From: a virus
Direction: 5' to 3' (one strand)
Virus record (IMG/VR): IMGVR_UViG_3300020446_000003
Location: 33,461 to 97,460 of that record
Length of the DNA stretch: 64,000 nt
Under the pieces are notes generated by a model. That model did no database searches. It was not told where the DNA came from and saw only the letters and a program-made list of their open reading frames with translations. The translations under genes and the position numbers were made by a program. Positions 1 through 9,300 of the stretch are shown one piece after another; the stretch's first letter is position 1; each line of letters starts with the position of its first letter.

Positions 1-1
1 G

Positions 2-928
2 TATCTTCCTAAAGGTATTTTACATGAAGATATGGACAGAGAATTTGTTCAATATATGGAAGACGATATAACTTTAGTATTGAATGGTGAAAAAGTACCA
101 GTTATTTTCTTAAGTATACAAAGATGGGCAGAGTTTGCAAAAACTTGGCAATTTTCGGATGAATACAAAAATATAACAATGCCTTTTATTACTATAATAA
201 GAAAACCAGACGCACAAACAGGAACTAATTATGCAGGAAAATTTAATGTGCCTGGTAAACCTACTTTTACATATATGAAAATACCTACATGGGATGGTAA
301 CATAAAAAGTTTTGACATTTATAAAATACCACAACCTGTTTCAGTAGATTTAAATTATGAAGTGAGATTATTTTGTACTAGAATGAGGGATTTAAATATA
401 TTAAATAGATTGATGTTAGATTCATTTTCTGCGGGTGAAAAATATATAAGAGTAAATGGACACCCAATTCCTCTTATGATGGACAATATTGGTGATGAGA
501 GTTCCATACAAAATTTAGATGAAAAAAGATATTACGTACAATTATTTAGTATTAAAATGTTAGGTTATTTATTAGATCCTAAACAATTTGAGGTTACACC
601 TGCAATTAGTAGAGCAATTAACTTCTTTGAGGTTAGTGAAAATGTACATTATGCGGCATTTCAGATTAAACCGAGGGAAGAAGATACCTCAATTGAAATC
701 AACATACAATATGCACCAGGAATTAATGTTTTCCAATTGGTAGTTGAAAATGATACAGAATATAACAATATTTCTCAACAAAATATTAGTTCTTTTACTA
801 TAACTGTAGATGGAGAAGTGAAAAACTTACCTTTTGAAGTGACATATGGACAAACATTAGAAATAAACATAACAAAATTAGATGTGGCAAATACCGCATT
901 TCTTACATTAATAGGTAATACAAAATGA
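2..928 (+). CDS. Tail sheath stabiliser/completion protein, gp15-like (5' partial)
   Basis: The reading frame is open back to base 2, so the ATG at 32 is probably internal and the true start lies before the window. About 309 residues are visible. The pattern resembles T4 gp15: an early strand VPVIFLS followed by RWAEF, then MPFITI, then a conserved middle YKIPQPVSVDLNYEVRLF with a helix MRDLNILNRLMLDSF, and later YYVQLFSIKMLGYLLDP. In T4 gp15 caps the tail tube and sheath and joins tail to head. The position just before the sheath and tube genes agrees with the T4 order 15-18-19. The last 90 residues look like an added beta domain. The stop overlaps the next start (ATGA), implying translational coupling. 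The assignment is from remembered family pattern, not a search. Confidence 0.6.
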   Translation, partial: YLPKGILHEDMDREFVQYMEDDITLVLNGEKVPVIFLSIQRWAEFAKTWQFSDEYKNITMPFITIIRKPDAQTGTNYAGKFNVPGKPTFTYMKIPTWDGNIKSFDIYKIPQPVSVDLNYEVRLFCTRMRDLNILNRLMLDSFSAGEKYIRVNGHPIPLMMDNIGDESSIQNLDEKRYYVQLFSIKMLGYLLDPKQFEVTPAISRAINFFEVSENVHYAAFQIKPREEDTSIEINIQYAPGINVFQLVVENDTEYNNISQQNISSFTITVDGEVKNLPFEVTYGQTLEINITKLDVANTAFLTLIGNTK

Positions 929-1224
929 AAAGGATTATAAGAAATTATGTTGTTAGAGACCCAAAACCTATTTTGGATACACTTATAGGTGGTGGTGTAA
1001 TCAATAATTATCAAGCATTAACTTTTAACCCTTCTGTTGATGGGCAAATTATATTTGAAGAAATAATTGATTTAGATATAAGTGATGTAAATAAAACTGA
1101 ATTATACATAAACGGTATAAGATATCATATAGGGAAGGATTACCAAATAGAAAATAGAAAATTGAAGTGGGAAGGTAGTTTTAATTTAGAAACTTCTTAT
1201 AATTTAGTTTTTATTGCGAGATAA
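925..1224 (+). CDS. Small beta-rich structural protein of unknown function
   Basis: Encodes 99 residues and starts inside the stop of the preceding gene (ATGA overlap), so it is almost certainly co-translated with it. The second half, ELYINGIRYHIGKDYQIE, has the alternating hydrophobic pattern of a small beta-sandwich module often seen in phage structural proteins. No signal peptide, membrane segment or catalytic motif is visible. A role at the head-tail joint or as an attached virion decoration is an inference from position alone. The gene ends one base from the stop of a convergent small gene on the other strand. Confidence 0.6.
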   Translation: MKRIIRNYVVRDPKPILDTLIGGGVINNYQALTFNPSVDGQIIFEEIIDLDISDVNKTELYINGIRYHIGKDYQIENRKLKWEGSFNLETSYNLVFIAR

Positions 1225-1225
1225 A

Positions 1226-1384
1226 CTATTTAAGTATTTCTCCATATAAATCTTTTTTGGGTATACATTTCTCTTTAATTATTTTTTCCACAAATGCAAA
1301 CATTTTCAATCCATTTTCCTCACAATAAGTTTTTAATAATAAATGAGTTTTAGGGGTTATTTTTAGATTTTTAGTCCTTTTCAT
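1226..1384 (-). CDS. Small ribbon-helix-helix-like DNA-binding protein
   Basis: I translated this minus-strand frame by hand: 52 residues, ATG at 1384, TAG at 1226-1228. The order is basic N-terminus (MKRTKNLK), a short strand ITPKTH, helix LLLKTYCEEN, turn GLK, helix MFAFVEKIIKEKC. That is the layout of the ribbon-helix-helix fold of Arc/CopG-type repressors, where the strand inserts into the DNA major groove as a dimer. It fills the only 300-base stretch lacking a plus-strand gene, converges on the preceding gene with a one-base gap, and is the only minus-strand gene I support in the window. A palindrome sits 17 bases upstream of its start, which suggests autoregulation. Fold assignment is by pattern only. 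Confidence 0.65.
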   Translation of the reverse strand: MKRTKNLKITPKTHLLLKTYCEENGLKMFAFVEKIIKEKCIPKKDLYGEILK

Positions 1385-1400
1385 AGTTGTTTTTTATATA

Positions 1401-1431
1401 AGTATGATAAAAGTATGAAAAATATCATACT
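1401..1431. promoter_or_regulatory. Candidate operator: 9-bp inverted repeat with a third half-site
   Basis: AGTATGATA (1401-1409) and TATCATACT (1423-1431) are perfect reverse complements, with a further AGTATGA at 1412-1418 between them. Three copies of one half-site in 31 bases fit cooperative binding by a ribbon-helix-helix dimer. The site lies between the start of the minus-strand regulator (1384) and the divergent sheath gene (1529), so it could control either. There is no T-run, so it is not a terminator. Confidence 0.55.
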
Positions 1432-1477
1432 AAATATCTTAATATTAAAATAAATCACTTACTTTCAAAAATAATTG

Positions 1478-1490
1478 CATATTTATAATA
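1478..1490 (+). promoter_or_regulatory. Late-type promoter element upstream of tail sheath
   Basis: Contains ATATTTATAATA (core 1479-1486), matching the element found ahead of a dozen other genes here. No TTG lies 20 bases upstream, unlike the host-type promoters. The sheath ATG is 42 bases downstream of the core. Confidence 0.5.
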
Positions 1491-1528
1491 AAAACAAAAT
1501 AATAAAAAAGATTAAAATAAAAAATTAA

Positions 1529-4351
1529 ATGGCTTCAACAAATAGAATTTTCGTTAGTCCAGGTGTTTTTACATCAGAAAAGGATTTAACATTCGTAACA
1601 AGACAAGTGGGGGTAACTACTTTAGGGTTACTAGGGGAAACTCCTAAAGGACCAGCATTTGAACCAGTATTCATCTCAAATTATGATGAATTTACTTCTT
1701 ATTTTGGTGGTTTAGATCCTGCTAAATATAAGGGCAACGGATACCCAAAATTTGAACTTAATTATATTGCGAGATCATTTTTAACTCAGACTAACCAACT
1801 TTATGTAAGTAGAGTATTAGGTTTATCTGGTTATAAAGCAGGAAATGCGTGGTGTATCACTTTAGACGCAGCTGCAGACCCTTCAACGGCAGCATCGGCA
1901 AGTACATCTACTTTTACTATGACATACAGTGCTAGTACAGGAGGTTCACCACTAACATTAGACTTTGATAGTGCAATTCTACAAGAATTATATGATGAAG
2001 GTGAAATTAGTAGTAGTTTTAGTGATTTAGGTTTAAAAGGAACTGGTGATACTATATCTATTTCTACACCGGCATATATAAAAGTAGGTACAACATTTTC
2101 AGGTGCTACTTTTGACTTAACTATAAACTCCACAGGATCTGGTAGTACTACTTCATTTGTAACTGGTAGTACAACAGGTACAGTAGTTACTTATACGGCA
2201 TCTTCATATGGTATTGATGGTAGTGTAGTGGCAACTTTAAGATCTAGAGGTAATTATGGTGGAGACCAAATATTAGATTACACAGTATCAGGTATAACAG
2301 ATGCTAGTATGACAAATACCTCCGCTATTGTAACTAATCCATTTGGTAACTTTACTATAAGTGGTACGACAAGTAGTGGTAATGATTTTGATTATAATGT
2401 TTCATTAGATAGAACTAAAAAGAATTATTTACCTAACGTATTTGGTGTTTATGCACAAGATAAAGAGACTGAACTTTTCGTAGAGGAATTATTCATTAAT
2501 AGTTTAGATGATTTAAACACCGCAGGAAAAGTTAGAGGTTTAGATATTACGTTCCTTAGAATTAGTGGAGATTCAACTAATAACCTAAGTAACTATGAAG
2601 AAAAATATCAATCAGCCGCTTCACCATATGTTTTATCAGAATTAAGAGGTAATAAATTACAAAGATTATTTAGGTTTATTACAATTTCTGACGGTGATGC
2701 AGCAAACAGAGATATTAAATTCTCAATTATTAATATTAAACCAGATGATAAGACATTTGATTTAATAGTTAGAAGGTATAATGATACAGACGCTAATTTA
2801 AGTGTTATTGAGAAATTTTCTAAATTATCATTAGATCCGAGAGATAATGGATTTATTGGTAGAAAGATAGGTACTTCAGATGGAGAGTTTCCATTAAGAA
2901 GTAATTACATAATGGTAGAGATGGCAACAGATTACCCAACTAACGGTATTCCAGCAGGTTTTGAAGGTGTACAAGTTAGAGATTACATAGGTGATAGAAC
3001 GGCATTACCACCACAAATAGAATATGGAACAGAGTATCCATCACTAAATAATTCACAATTAAGAAGATATTATTTAGGTCTTAACACAACTATTGGTGTG
3101 GATCAAGATTTCTTCGATTATAAAGGTTTAGATGCAGTTACTAACTTAGCATATACAGGTAAATCAGATGGTTTCCATTTAGACGTAAATGCAGAAGGTG
3201 CTGAAATATCAGCGGGTGACGATAGTTACTTCCCATCATTACAAGTGGGGATTTCAGCGTTTACTACTGAAGCTTCACTAGTAGGTGGACCATATGAAAA
3301 AGTAAGTGCTAGAAAATTCACATTTGCACCTTATGGTGGTTATGATGGATGGGATGTTTATCGTTTAGATAGAACAAATACTGACGCATACACTAAAACT
3401 GGAAGTAAAGGTAGTGAAGGATTAACTAATGGTACGTTTACTACTTATACAACATCAGAAGGTGATGACGGTATTACTTCTGACTACTACGCATACTTAG
3501 AAGGTATTTACACTTATAATAATCCTGAAGCAGTTAACATCAACGTATTTGCAACTCCAGGTTTAGACTTAAGAGATCAACCTTCATTAATTGATGCGGC
3601 AGTAGATATGGTTGAAAATGATAGAGCAGATTCATTATATGTAATTACTACTCCTGATACGGATAGTTCTGGTGAAACTGTTTTAACTACGGATGAAGCG
3701 GTTGATATATTAGACGATTCCGGAATTGATAGTAACTATTCTGCAACTTACTTCCCTTGGTTACAAATGAATGATACAGAAAACAATCAGTACATTTGGT
3801 TACCACCAACTTTAGAAGTTGTTAGAAACATTGCTTTAACGGATAACGTAGCATTCCCTTGGTTCGCAGCAGCTGGTTTAAACAGAGGTACAACAAACGC
3901 AATTAAAGCTAGAACAAAATTAACCTTAGATCAAAGAGATGATTTATATGAAGGAAGAATTAATCCAATGGCAACATTCTCAGATGTAGGTGTTTGTATT
4001 TGGGGTAATAAAACCTTACAATCTAAAGATACGGCACTTAACAGAATTAATGTTAGAAGATTGTTATTACAAGCTAGAAAACTTATTTCGGCAGTATCTA
4101 TTAGATTATTATTCGAACAGAATGATGATGTTGTAAGAAATCAATTCCTTTCATTAGTTAATCCAATATTGGATAATATTAGAAAAGAAAGAGGTTTAAC
4201 TGACTTTAGAGTTGTATTAGATGATACACCAGAATCTATCGACAGAAATGAATTAAATGGTAGAATATTCATTAAACCGACAAGATCTTTAGAGTACATT
4301 AGTATTGAATTTAATATTACTAATACTGGAGCATCTTTTGATGATATCTAA
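1529..4351 (+). CDS. gp18: Tail sheath protein (gp18-like)
   Basis: Encodes 940 residues that polymerise around the tail tube and contract during infection. The N-terminus has the sheath signature: ISPGVF-type start (VSPGVFTSEKD), then TTLGLLGETPKGPAFEPV and NYDEFTSYFGG. The C-terminal domain is also typical, with INVRRLLLQARKLISAVS, FEQNDDVVRNQFLSLVNPIL and a final strand region RSLEYISIEFNIT. Between residues about 112 and 300 there is a Ser/Thr/Gly-rich beta insertion, and the protein is much longer than T4 gp18 (about 660), so it probably carries extra surface domains. It is flanked by a late-type promoter and an intrinsic terminator, so it is expressed alone, as expected for an abundant protein. 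Confidence 0.95.
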   Translation: MASTNRIFVSPGVFTSEKDLTFVTRQVGVTTLGLLGETPKGPAFEPVFISNYDEFTSYFGGLDPAKYKGNGYPKFELNYIARSFLTQTNQLYVSRVLGLSGYKAGNAWCITLDAAADPSTAASASTSTFTMTYSASTGGSPLTLDFDSAILQELYDEGEISSSFSDLGLKGTGDTISISTPAYIKVGTTFSGATFDLTINSTGSGSTTSFVTGSTTGTVVTYTASSYGIDGSVVATLRSRGNYGGDQILDYTVSGITDASMTNTSAIVTNPFGNFTISGTTSSGNDFDYNVSLDRTKKNYLPNVFGVYAQDKETELFVEELFINSLDDLNTAGKVRGLDITFLRISGDSTNNLSNYEEKYQSAASPYVLSELRGNKLQRLFRFITISDGDAANRDIKFSIINIKPDDKTFDLIVRRYNDTDANLSVIEKFSKLSLDPRDNGFIGRKIGTSDGEFPLRSNYIMVEMATDYPTNGIPAGFEGVQVRDYIGDRTALPPQIEYGTEYPSLNNSQLRRYYLGLNTTIGVDQDFFDYKGLDAVTNLAYTGKSDGFHLDVNAEGAEISAGDDSYFPSLQVGISAFTTEASLVGGPYEKVSARKFTFAPYGGYDGWDVYRLDRTNTDAYTKTGSKGSEGLTNGTFTTYTTSEGDDGITSDYYAYLEGIYTYNNPEAVNINVFATPGLDLRDQPSLIDAAVDMVENDRADSLYVITTPDTDSSGETVLTTDEAVDILDDSGIDSNYSATYFPWLQMNDTENNQYIWLPPTLEVVRNIALTDNVAFPWFAAAGLNRGTTNAIKARTKLTLDQRDDLYEGRINPMATFSDVGVCIWGNKTLQSKDTALNRINVRRLLLQARKLISAVSIRLLFEQNDDVVRNQFLSLVNPILDNIRKERGLTDFRVVLDDTPESIDRNELNGRIFIKPTRSLEYISIEFNITNTGASFDDI

Positions 4352-4371
4352 AATAAATAAAATATAATTAT

Positions 4372-4399
4372 AAGGTGGGATTATTCCCACCTTTTTTTT
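4372..4399 (+). terminator. Intrinsic terminator after tail sheath
   Basis: AAGGTGGGA (4372-4380), loop TTAT, TCCCACCTT (4385-4393), then eight T ending at 4399. The 9-bp perfect stem with a T-run is a classical rho-independent terminator. The ATG of the next gene begins only five bases after it. Confidence 0.93.
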
Positions 4400-4403
4400 G
4401 TCT

Positions 4404-5222
4404 ATGAAAATAAAATTAAGTCAATATCAAAAAAGTCTACTTTTGGAATTTAAAAAAAGAGCATATTCATTTGATTGGGACGATAATATTTTATTTATGC
4501 CCACTAAAATTTATTTAGAGAAAAAGGTAGGTGATGGATGGATACCTGTTTTAGTAGGTACTGAAGAATTTAGAGAAATTAGGAATAGAGTTGGTAAAGA
4601 TTATAGATACGAAAAAGATGACTTATATTATGCGTTTAAAGATTTCAGAGATTATGACGCATTTATAAGAGACACAAAAGAAGCATTAAGAAAAAAATCT
4701 TTCGGACCAAGTTTTAATAAATTTATTGAAGCGTTATTATATGGTAATGACTTTTCTATTATAACTGCTAGGGGAAATCCACCTAAAGCAATTAAAGATG
4801 GGATAAAAGTAATAATTGACACTATTTTTACTGAAGAACAAAAAGAAAAGATGTTATCTAACTTACATGGTACAACTATAGAACAATATCTAAACCTACA
4901 GGACTACTATCCTGTGACTTCTGACGAATTTGTAGAAGAATTTGATACTGATGTAAGTGTAACTAAACCAGAAGTCGGTAAAATGATTGCATTAAAGACT
5001 TTTGTAAACAGAGTAGTTAACGCAGTTAAAGAAATGAAAGATAATCCAGAATATAATGGTATGAGTATAGGTTTTAGTGATGATGATTTAGGTAATATAG
5101 AAAGTGCGGAGAAGTATATTGAAGAGGAATTAAAAAGATTATATCCTGATGTTAGGTTTTTAGTGTATGATACATCTGAACCCGATAACCCTAAAAAGAA
5201 AAGAATAATAATTAAAAAATAA
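4404..5222 (+). CDS. HAD-superfamily phosphatase-like protein
   Basis: Encodes 272 residues from ATG 4404; an in-frame TTG at 4398 sits in the terminator T-run and is not a credible start. All four HAD motifs are visible: motif I FDWDDN (nucleophile D24, acid D26), motif II threonine in IITARGNP (T121), motif III lysine (K189 or K193), motif IV GFSDDD (D226-D228). HAD enzymes hydrolyse phosphate esters with Mg2+; the substrate cannot be told. The first 20 residues, MKIKLSQYQK then LLLEF, resemble the short N-terminal leaders of several neighbouring unrecognised proteins. It sits between sheath and tube and has no promoter of its own visible, so it may depend on readthrough of the sheath terminator. 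Confidence 0.75.
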   Translation: MKIKLSQYQKSLLLEFKKRAYSFDWDDNILFMPTKIYLEKKVGDGWIPVLVGTEEFREIRNRVGKDYRYEKDDLYYAFKDFRDYDAFIRDTKEALRKKSFGPSFNKFIEALLYGNDFSIITARGNPPKAIKDGIKVIIDTIFTEEQKEKMLSNLHGTTIEQYLNLQDYYPVTSDEFVEEFDTDVSVTKPEVGKMIALKTFVNRVVNAVKEMKDNPEYNGMSIGFSDDDLGNIESAEKYIEEELKRLYPDVRFLVYDTSEPDNPKKKRIIIKK

Positions 5223-5241
5223 GATTTTATTTAAATATATA

Positions 5242-5249
5242 ATATTTAT
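5242..5249 (+). promoter_or_regulatory. Late-type promoter element
   Basis: AATATTTATTAAAA; core ATATTTAT 14 bases before the ATG at 5264. Same element as elsewhere in the window and without a -33 TTG. Confidence 0.45.
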
Positions 5250-5263
5250 TAAAAAAGACTGAA

Positions 5264-5707
5264 ATGGAAAAGAATATAAATAACGAAATTAAAAGAATGA
5301 AATCATTGTTTAATGAGGAAAGACTTTACGGTAATATAGAAAATGATAAAGAAAATTTAAATGAAGGTTTAAAGTCTACATTAAAAGGTATTGGTGGAAT
5401 GTTTAGAGGTACTGGGTATAGTTATACTAAATATGCTTATGAATTATCTGGGGCATTGAAAGAACTTAATGAAGAATTAGAAGAAACAATTAAAGAAGTT
5501 AATAAGATAATTGATAAATCTAATAAATCTAAAATGAGTAATGTAGCATTTGATAGATTAACTGTTCATGTGGCAGATGCAATAGATACCTATAAAATGG
5601 CTATAGATACTAATGATATTATTATTAAAGACTTAGATTTCTCTGTTAGTTCTAATAGGGGGGATGAAAGAGTAGATGATACTCCACAATCACAATTACA
5701 AAGATAA
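5264..5707 (+). CDS. Small helical protein with shared N-terminal tag; function unknown
   Basis: Encodes 147 residues. The first 24, with core EIKRMKSLFNEERLYGN, are nearly the same as the start of the 285-residue protein at 9438 (EIKRIKTLFTEERLYGN), although the rest of the two proteins is unrelated. An LNE-G sequence at residues 32-35 would fit a T4-type prohead protease site. The middle is a long charged helix or coiled coil (residues about 60-95, rich in Glu and Lys) and the C-terminus is short and polar. No catalytic motif is visible. Its place between a HAD protein and the tail tube and its late-type promoter suggest a virion protein. I do not recognise the family. Confidence 0.65.
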   Translation: MEKNINNEIKRMKSLFNEERLYGNIENDKENLNEGLKSTLKGIGGMFRGTGYSYTKYAYELSGALKELNEELEETIKEVNKIIDKSNKSKMSNVAFDRLTVHVADAIDTYKMAIDTNDIIIKDLDFSVSSNRGDERVDDTPQSQLQR

Positions 5708-5745
5708 TAAAAAACATTAAAGATTTATATTTTTTTAAAATTCAG

Positions 5746-5753
5746 ATATTTAT
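5746..5753 (+). promoter_or_regulatory. Late-type promoter element upstream of tail tube
   Basis: GATATTTATTAATA; core ATATTTAT 39 bases before the tube ATG at 5793. No TTG at the -33 position. Confidence 0.45.
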
Positions 5754-5792
5754 TAATAAAGAATAAAAAAACAACAGTAAAAAAAAGAAATT

Positions 5793-6281
5793 ATGGCAGA
5801 TTTATTAATGAGAATGCCGGTTCCTTATGAACCATTAAGAAAGAATAGATGGATTCTTAGATTTCCAGATGATTTAGGAATTCAAGAATGGTGGATTTCT
5901 ACTGCAAGTAGACCTAAATACACTAGTGATGAAGTATCAATACCTTTTCTAAACACTGAAACTTATGTTATTGGTAGATTTAGATGGGAAACTATTTCTG
6001 TAACATTTAGAGACCCTATTGGACCATCTGCGACACAAGCATTGATGGAGTGGGTAAGATTACATTCTGAGTCTGTAACTGGTAGACAAGGATATGCGGC
6101 AGGATACAAAAAGAATGTAGAGTTAGAAATGTTAGATCCTACAGGTGTTGTAGTACAAAAATGGATTTTAGAGGGAACTCAATTAAATGATGCTGACTTT
6201 GGTGGTTTAGATTATAGTTCTTCCGACTTAGCAGACATTACATGTACATTAAGATTTGATAGAGCGATTAACGTATTCTAA
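5793..6281 (+). CDS. gp19: Tail tube protein (gp19-like)
   Basis: Encodes 162 residues, the usual length for gp19 of T4 (163). It polymerises as hexameric rings to form the inner tube inside the sheath. Characteristic pieces are KNRWILRFPDDLGI, the strand ETYVIGRFRWETISVTFRDPI, the helix TQALMEWVRLHSE and the C-terminal beta hairpin with TCTLRFDRAINVF. It has its own late-type promoter and a strong terminator, matching the high copy number needed. Confidence 0.93.
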   Translation: MADLLMRMPVPYEPLRKNRWILRFPDDLGIQEWWISTASRPKYTSDEVSIPFLNTETYVIGRFRWETISVTFRDPIGPSATQALMEWVRLHSESVTGRQGYAAGYKKNVELEMLDPTGVVVQKWILEGTQLNDADFGGLDYSSSDLADITCTLRFDRAINVF

Positions 6282-6305
6282 ATCAAACTAACATATATAA
6301 TATTA

Positions 6306-6328
6306 AAAGTCGCTTTATGCGACTTTTT
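6306..6328 (+). terminator. Intrinsic terminator after tail tube
   Basis: AAAGTCGC (6306-6313), loop TTTAT, GCGACTTT (6319-6326), T-run to 6328. Perfect 8-bp stem with a GC core in an AT-rich setting. Confidence 0.9.
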
Positions 6329-6340
6329 CTATGCTTTTAA

Positions 6341-6348
6341 ATATTTAT
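6341..6348 (+). promoter_or_regulatory. Late-type promoter element
   Basis: AAATATTTATTTATA; core ATATTTAT 16 bases before the ATG at 6365, directly after the tube terminator. Confidence 0.45.
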
Positions 6349-6364
6349 TTATAAACCTATTAGG

Positions 6365-9300
6365 ATGAAAATTATAATTTCCGAAACACAGTATAAAAAA
6401 GTTTTTGATAATGATTTTTTAATTGTTAGTGAACAAGTAGACGGAATATCTGGTGTCGCAATTTCTGCTGCACCAAAATTAAATATGGGTTACCAACCTG
6501 TAAAACCTAATCAATTTAAATTAAATTCAGTACCACCCAATTTAAGTCTTAATTTAACTGAAAAATTATTAAAATTTGGGCCTAAAGGAGAAGAGATACC
6601 TGAAATACCATTACCAGAACCAGCAAAATGTGCGCCAATGGGTATGGAATTTTACCCTACACCTGAAGGTTGGGACTGGTGTAACTCTTATCAAAAAAGT
6701 GACTCTTATATGGGTAATACTGTTACCACCTATTATTCTAATAATAAAAAAATAGTTGTAAATGACTCAATTCCAGTTTTTGATTTTAAAAAAATATATT
6801 CTGATTATACAGTTAGGGACTCATCTACATATGGTTGGTTAAATGATGCGATTAGATCATGGAATGATGTTAATGGTAAATGGGGTGGGATGCAAAGAGA
6901 TGCTAATTGGATTAAAAATATTTATAATTTAAGTGTAGAAAATATACAAAAATTAGGTGGTGATAAATTATTAGAATTATTTAGTGGGTGTAATGATAGG
7001 GAAGATGGTGTCTGTAATACAGATTTATTATATCCGGGAGTTTTAATAGAAGAATATATTGAAAGGAATATTGATACACAAAAAGACTTTTTTGTACAAC
7101 TACAGAGAGAAATATTTAAAAAAGAACAGGCAAAGAAAGTTGAGGAATATAATAAAATATTAGAAAAATTTATAGAAGAAGAGAAGGAGTGGGATAAAAT
7201 GTATGGTAAGGCATATGCAGATTTAGTAAATGCACAAAAAGAATTTAACACCAAATATCAAAATCCAAATGATATTCATAGAAGAAATTTTGCAGACAAT
7301 ACTAGAGTAGATAATAGTTACCTTAATTTTGACCCTATAATTAAAACTACTGAAAAAAAAGAAGAGGAGAAAAAATACATTGAAGGTGTTGGAGATGCAT
7401 TAGGTTTAGATCTTTCGGATTTACCTTTAAAAATTACTAGTAATGATTTAAAGAAAAAATTCGTTGACTATCTGCGAAAATATTATCCTGAATTTCCTAA
7501 CTTAATTAAGGGTAAACCTAATGATATATCTGATATAAAATGGTTAGAAACTAATAACACATTACAAAGATTATGGGGAAAATTTAGAGTTTATTACGCA
7601 TATTTTAAGTTAGAAAAAGTTCCACCACCACCTGTAGCACCAGATCCTGTTTCCGCCAGATCATTTTCTTCTAGAGAAGGTGATGAACTTTCTCAAAAAG
7701 AACAACAATTAGAAACATTAAAATCAATAATTACTTCTATTACAAAATATAATCAAAAATTTATTGATCAATATAAATATTCTAAGTATTATAATTCTAA
7801 CGATAAAGGTGGGTGTAAAAGAACAAGGGGTTATAAACTAGTTCGATATAACGAACCTTGTAAATCTGCGTTCCATCGAGTTTGGGAAGGTACTGGTAGT
7901 GATAGATATAGTTTTTGCCAAGAGAATGTTGAGTTAAGTAATTGGAAAAGTTATTGTAGTAATGATAGAAATGGTGGTGTTTGGTGGTATAAAAGTAGTA
8001 AATCAACTGGTGGTTGTGGATGTGTAACTAATAGTATGAATCAATTTTTGGATCAATATGGACAAACTTATACAGAAATTGATTATTTAACTAAAAATAT
8101 TAAAACAGATGTAAGGACTATTGGTGAAAAATGGGATGATTGTATAGGAGATTGGCATTGTGTTGCAGATATTGCATCAATCGCTGCATTAGTTGTTTTT
8201 GCACCATTAAATACAGTTGTTCCAGGTATTAGTTATGCAATTTCTGCAGGTATTGATGCCATTAGTGCTGGTGGATACATTGTGGAAGGAGATCCTGGTT
8301 GGCAGATAAATGCAGGTTTAACACTTTTAGGTGGATTATTTAGTGGAGCAGATGCATTTAAATTGGCAAAAGCAGGTTCAAAAGCAGGTAAATTAACTAA
8401 GTGGAGTAAAGCTTTAACCGACACAGTTGAGGATATGGGTAAATTAGAATCCAAATTAAAAAAGATGAGTAAAGTAGAAGCTGATAATTTTTGGGTATCA
8501 CAGTTAAGAACTAATTTAGGTGACTTATCTGCTACAGAATTAAAATATATTGATGATTTATTAAATTCTGTCAAAAACATAAAAGGAGACTTAAAAGATA
8601 AGTTTAGTAAAATTTTAGAAGCTTTAAAACCATTAAGTAAAGGACAAAAAGCAGAATTATCTTTTTTATTGAAAAACCCTAAGACAACTAAGAATTTTAT
8701 TAAGTTAGTTGAAAAAAATGGTTGGGATTTGGCAAAAACATTAGAAAAATATCAGTTTGTAAGATTAGGTAGAGAAGGATTAATACAAGCAAGTTTATTT
8801 GGATTACTTACTAATTTTAGTGAAGAAATTGGAGAAAAAATACTTTCTAGTATAGATATGCTTAAAGAGTTAACAGGCATAAATCTTAGACCTATGTTGG
8901 GCGTACCAGACAAAGACCCAAAGGATGGAGATAGTGAAAAGGTTAAAAAGATATTAAAAGATTTTAAAGATTATAGATTTTTTGCGAAATCTATAGATAT
9001 TACATTACGTTCTTCATCTTGGAGAGAAATGCAAGAAAAATATGATTTAAAAGTCGAAAAAGATTTATATGATGAAATTTTTAATAGTGAAGATCCGATT
9101 GTGGATACAACGGCTTTAACCAATATTTTAGCGAAATTAGATTTAATGTATGAAATTTCAAAAGAAATGGAAAAACAAAATAAGTCTAAAGAAGAAATTA
9201 AAAATAAATTACAACAATTATTAGATGAAGCACTTAAAATTGCGGTAGAAACTACTGGATTTAGAGATAATCTCAATACATTAGAAGATATAAGAAAAAG

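Noticed and set aside
4398-4404. TTG at 4398 as start of the HAD gene
   Set aside because: It lies in the T-run of the sheath terminator, and the ATG at 4404 is in frame two codons later.
5658-5663. G6 tract in the small tagged gene, and another at 63580-63585 in the resolvase gene
   Set aside because: No hairpin around them and no coherent alternative frame; taken as ordinary Gly/Arg codons. They also show that G6 alone is not rare enough to be a signal.
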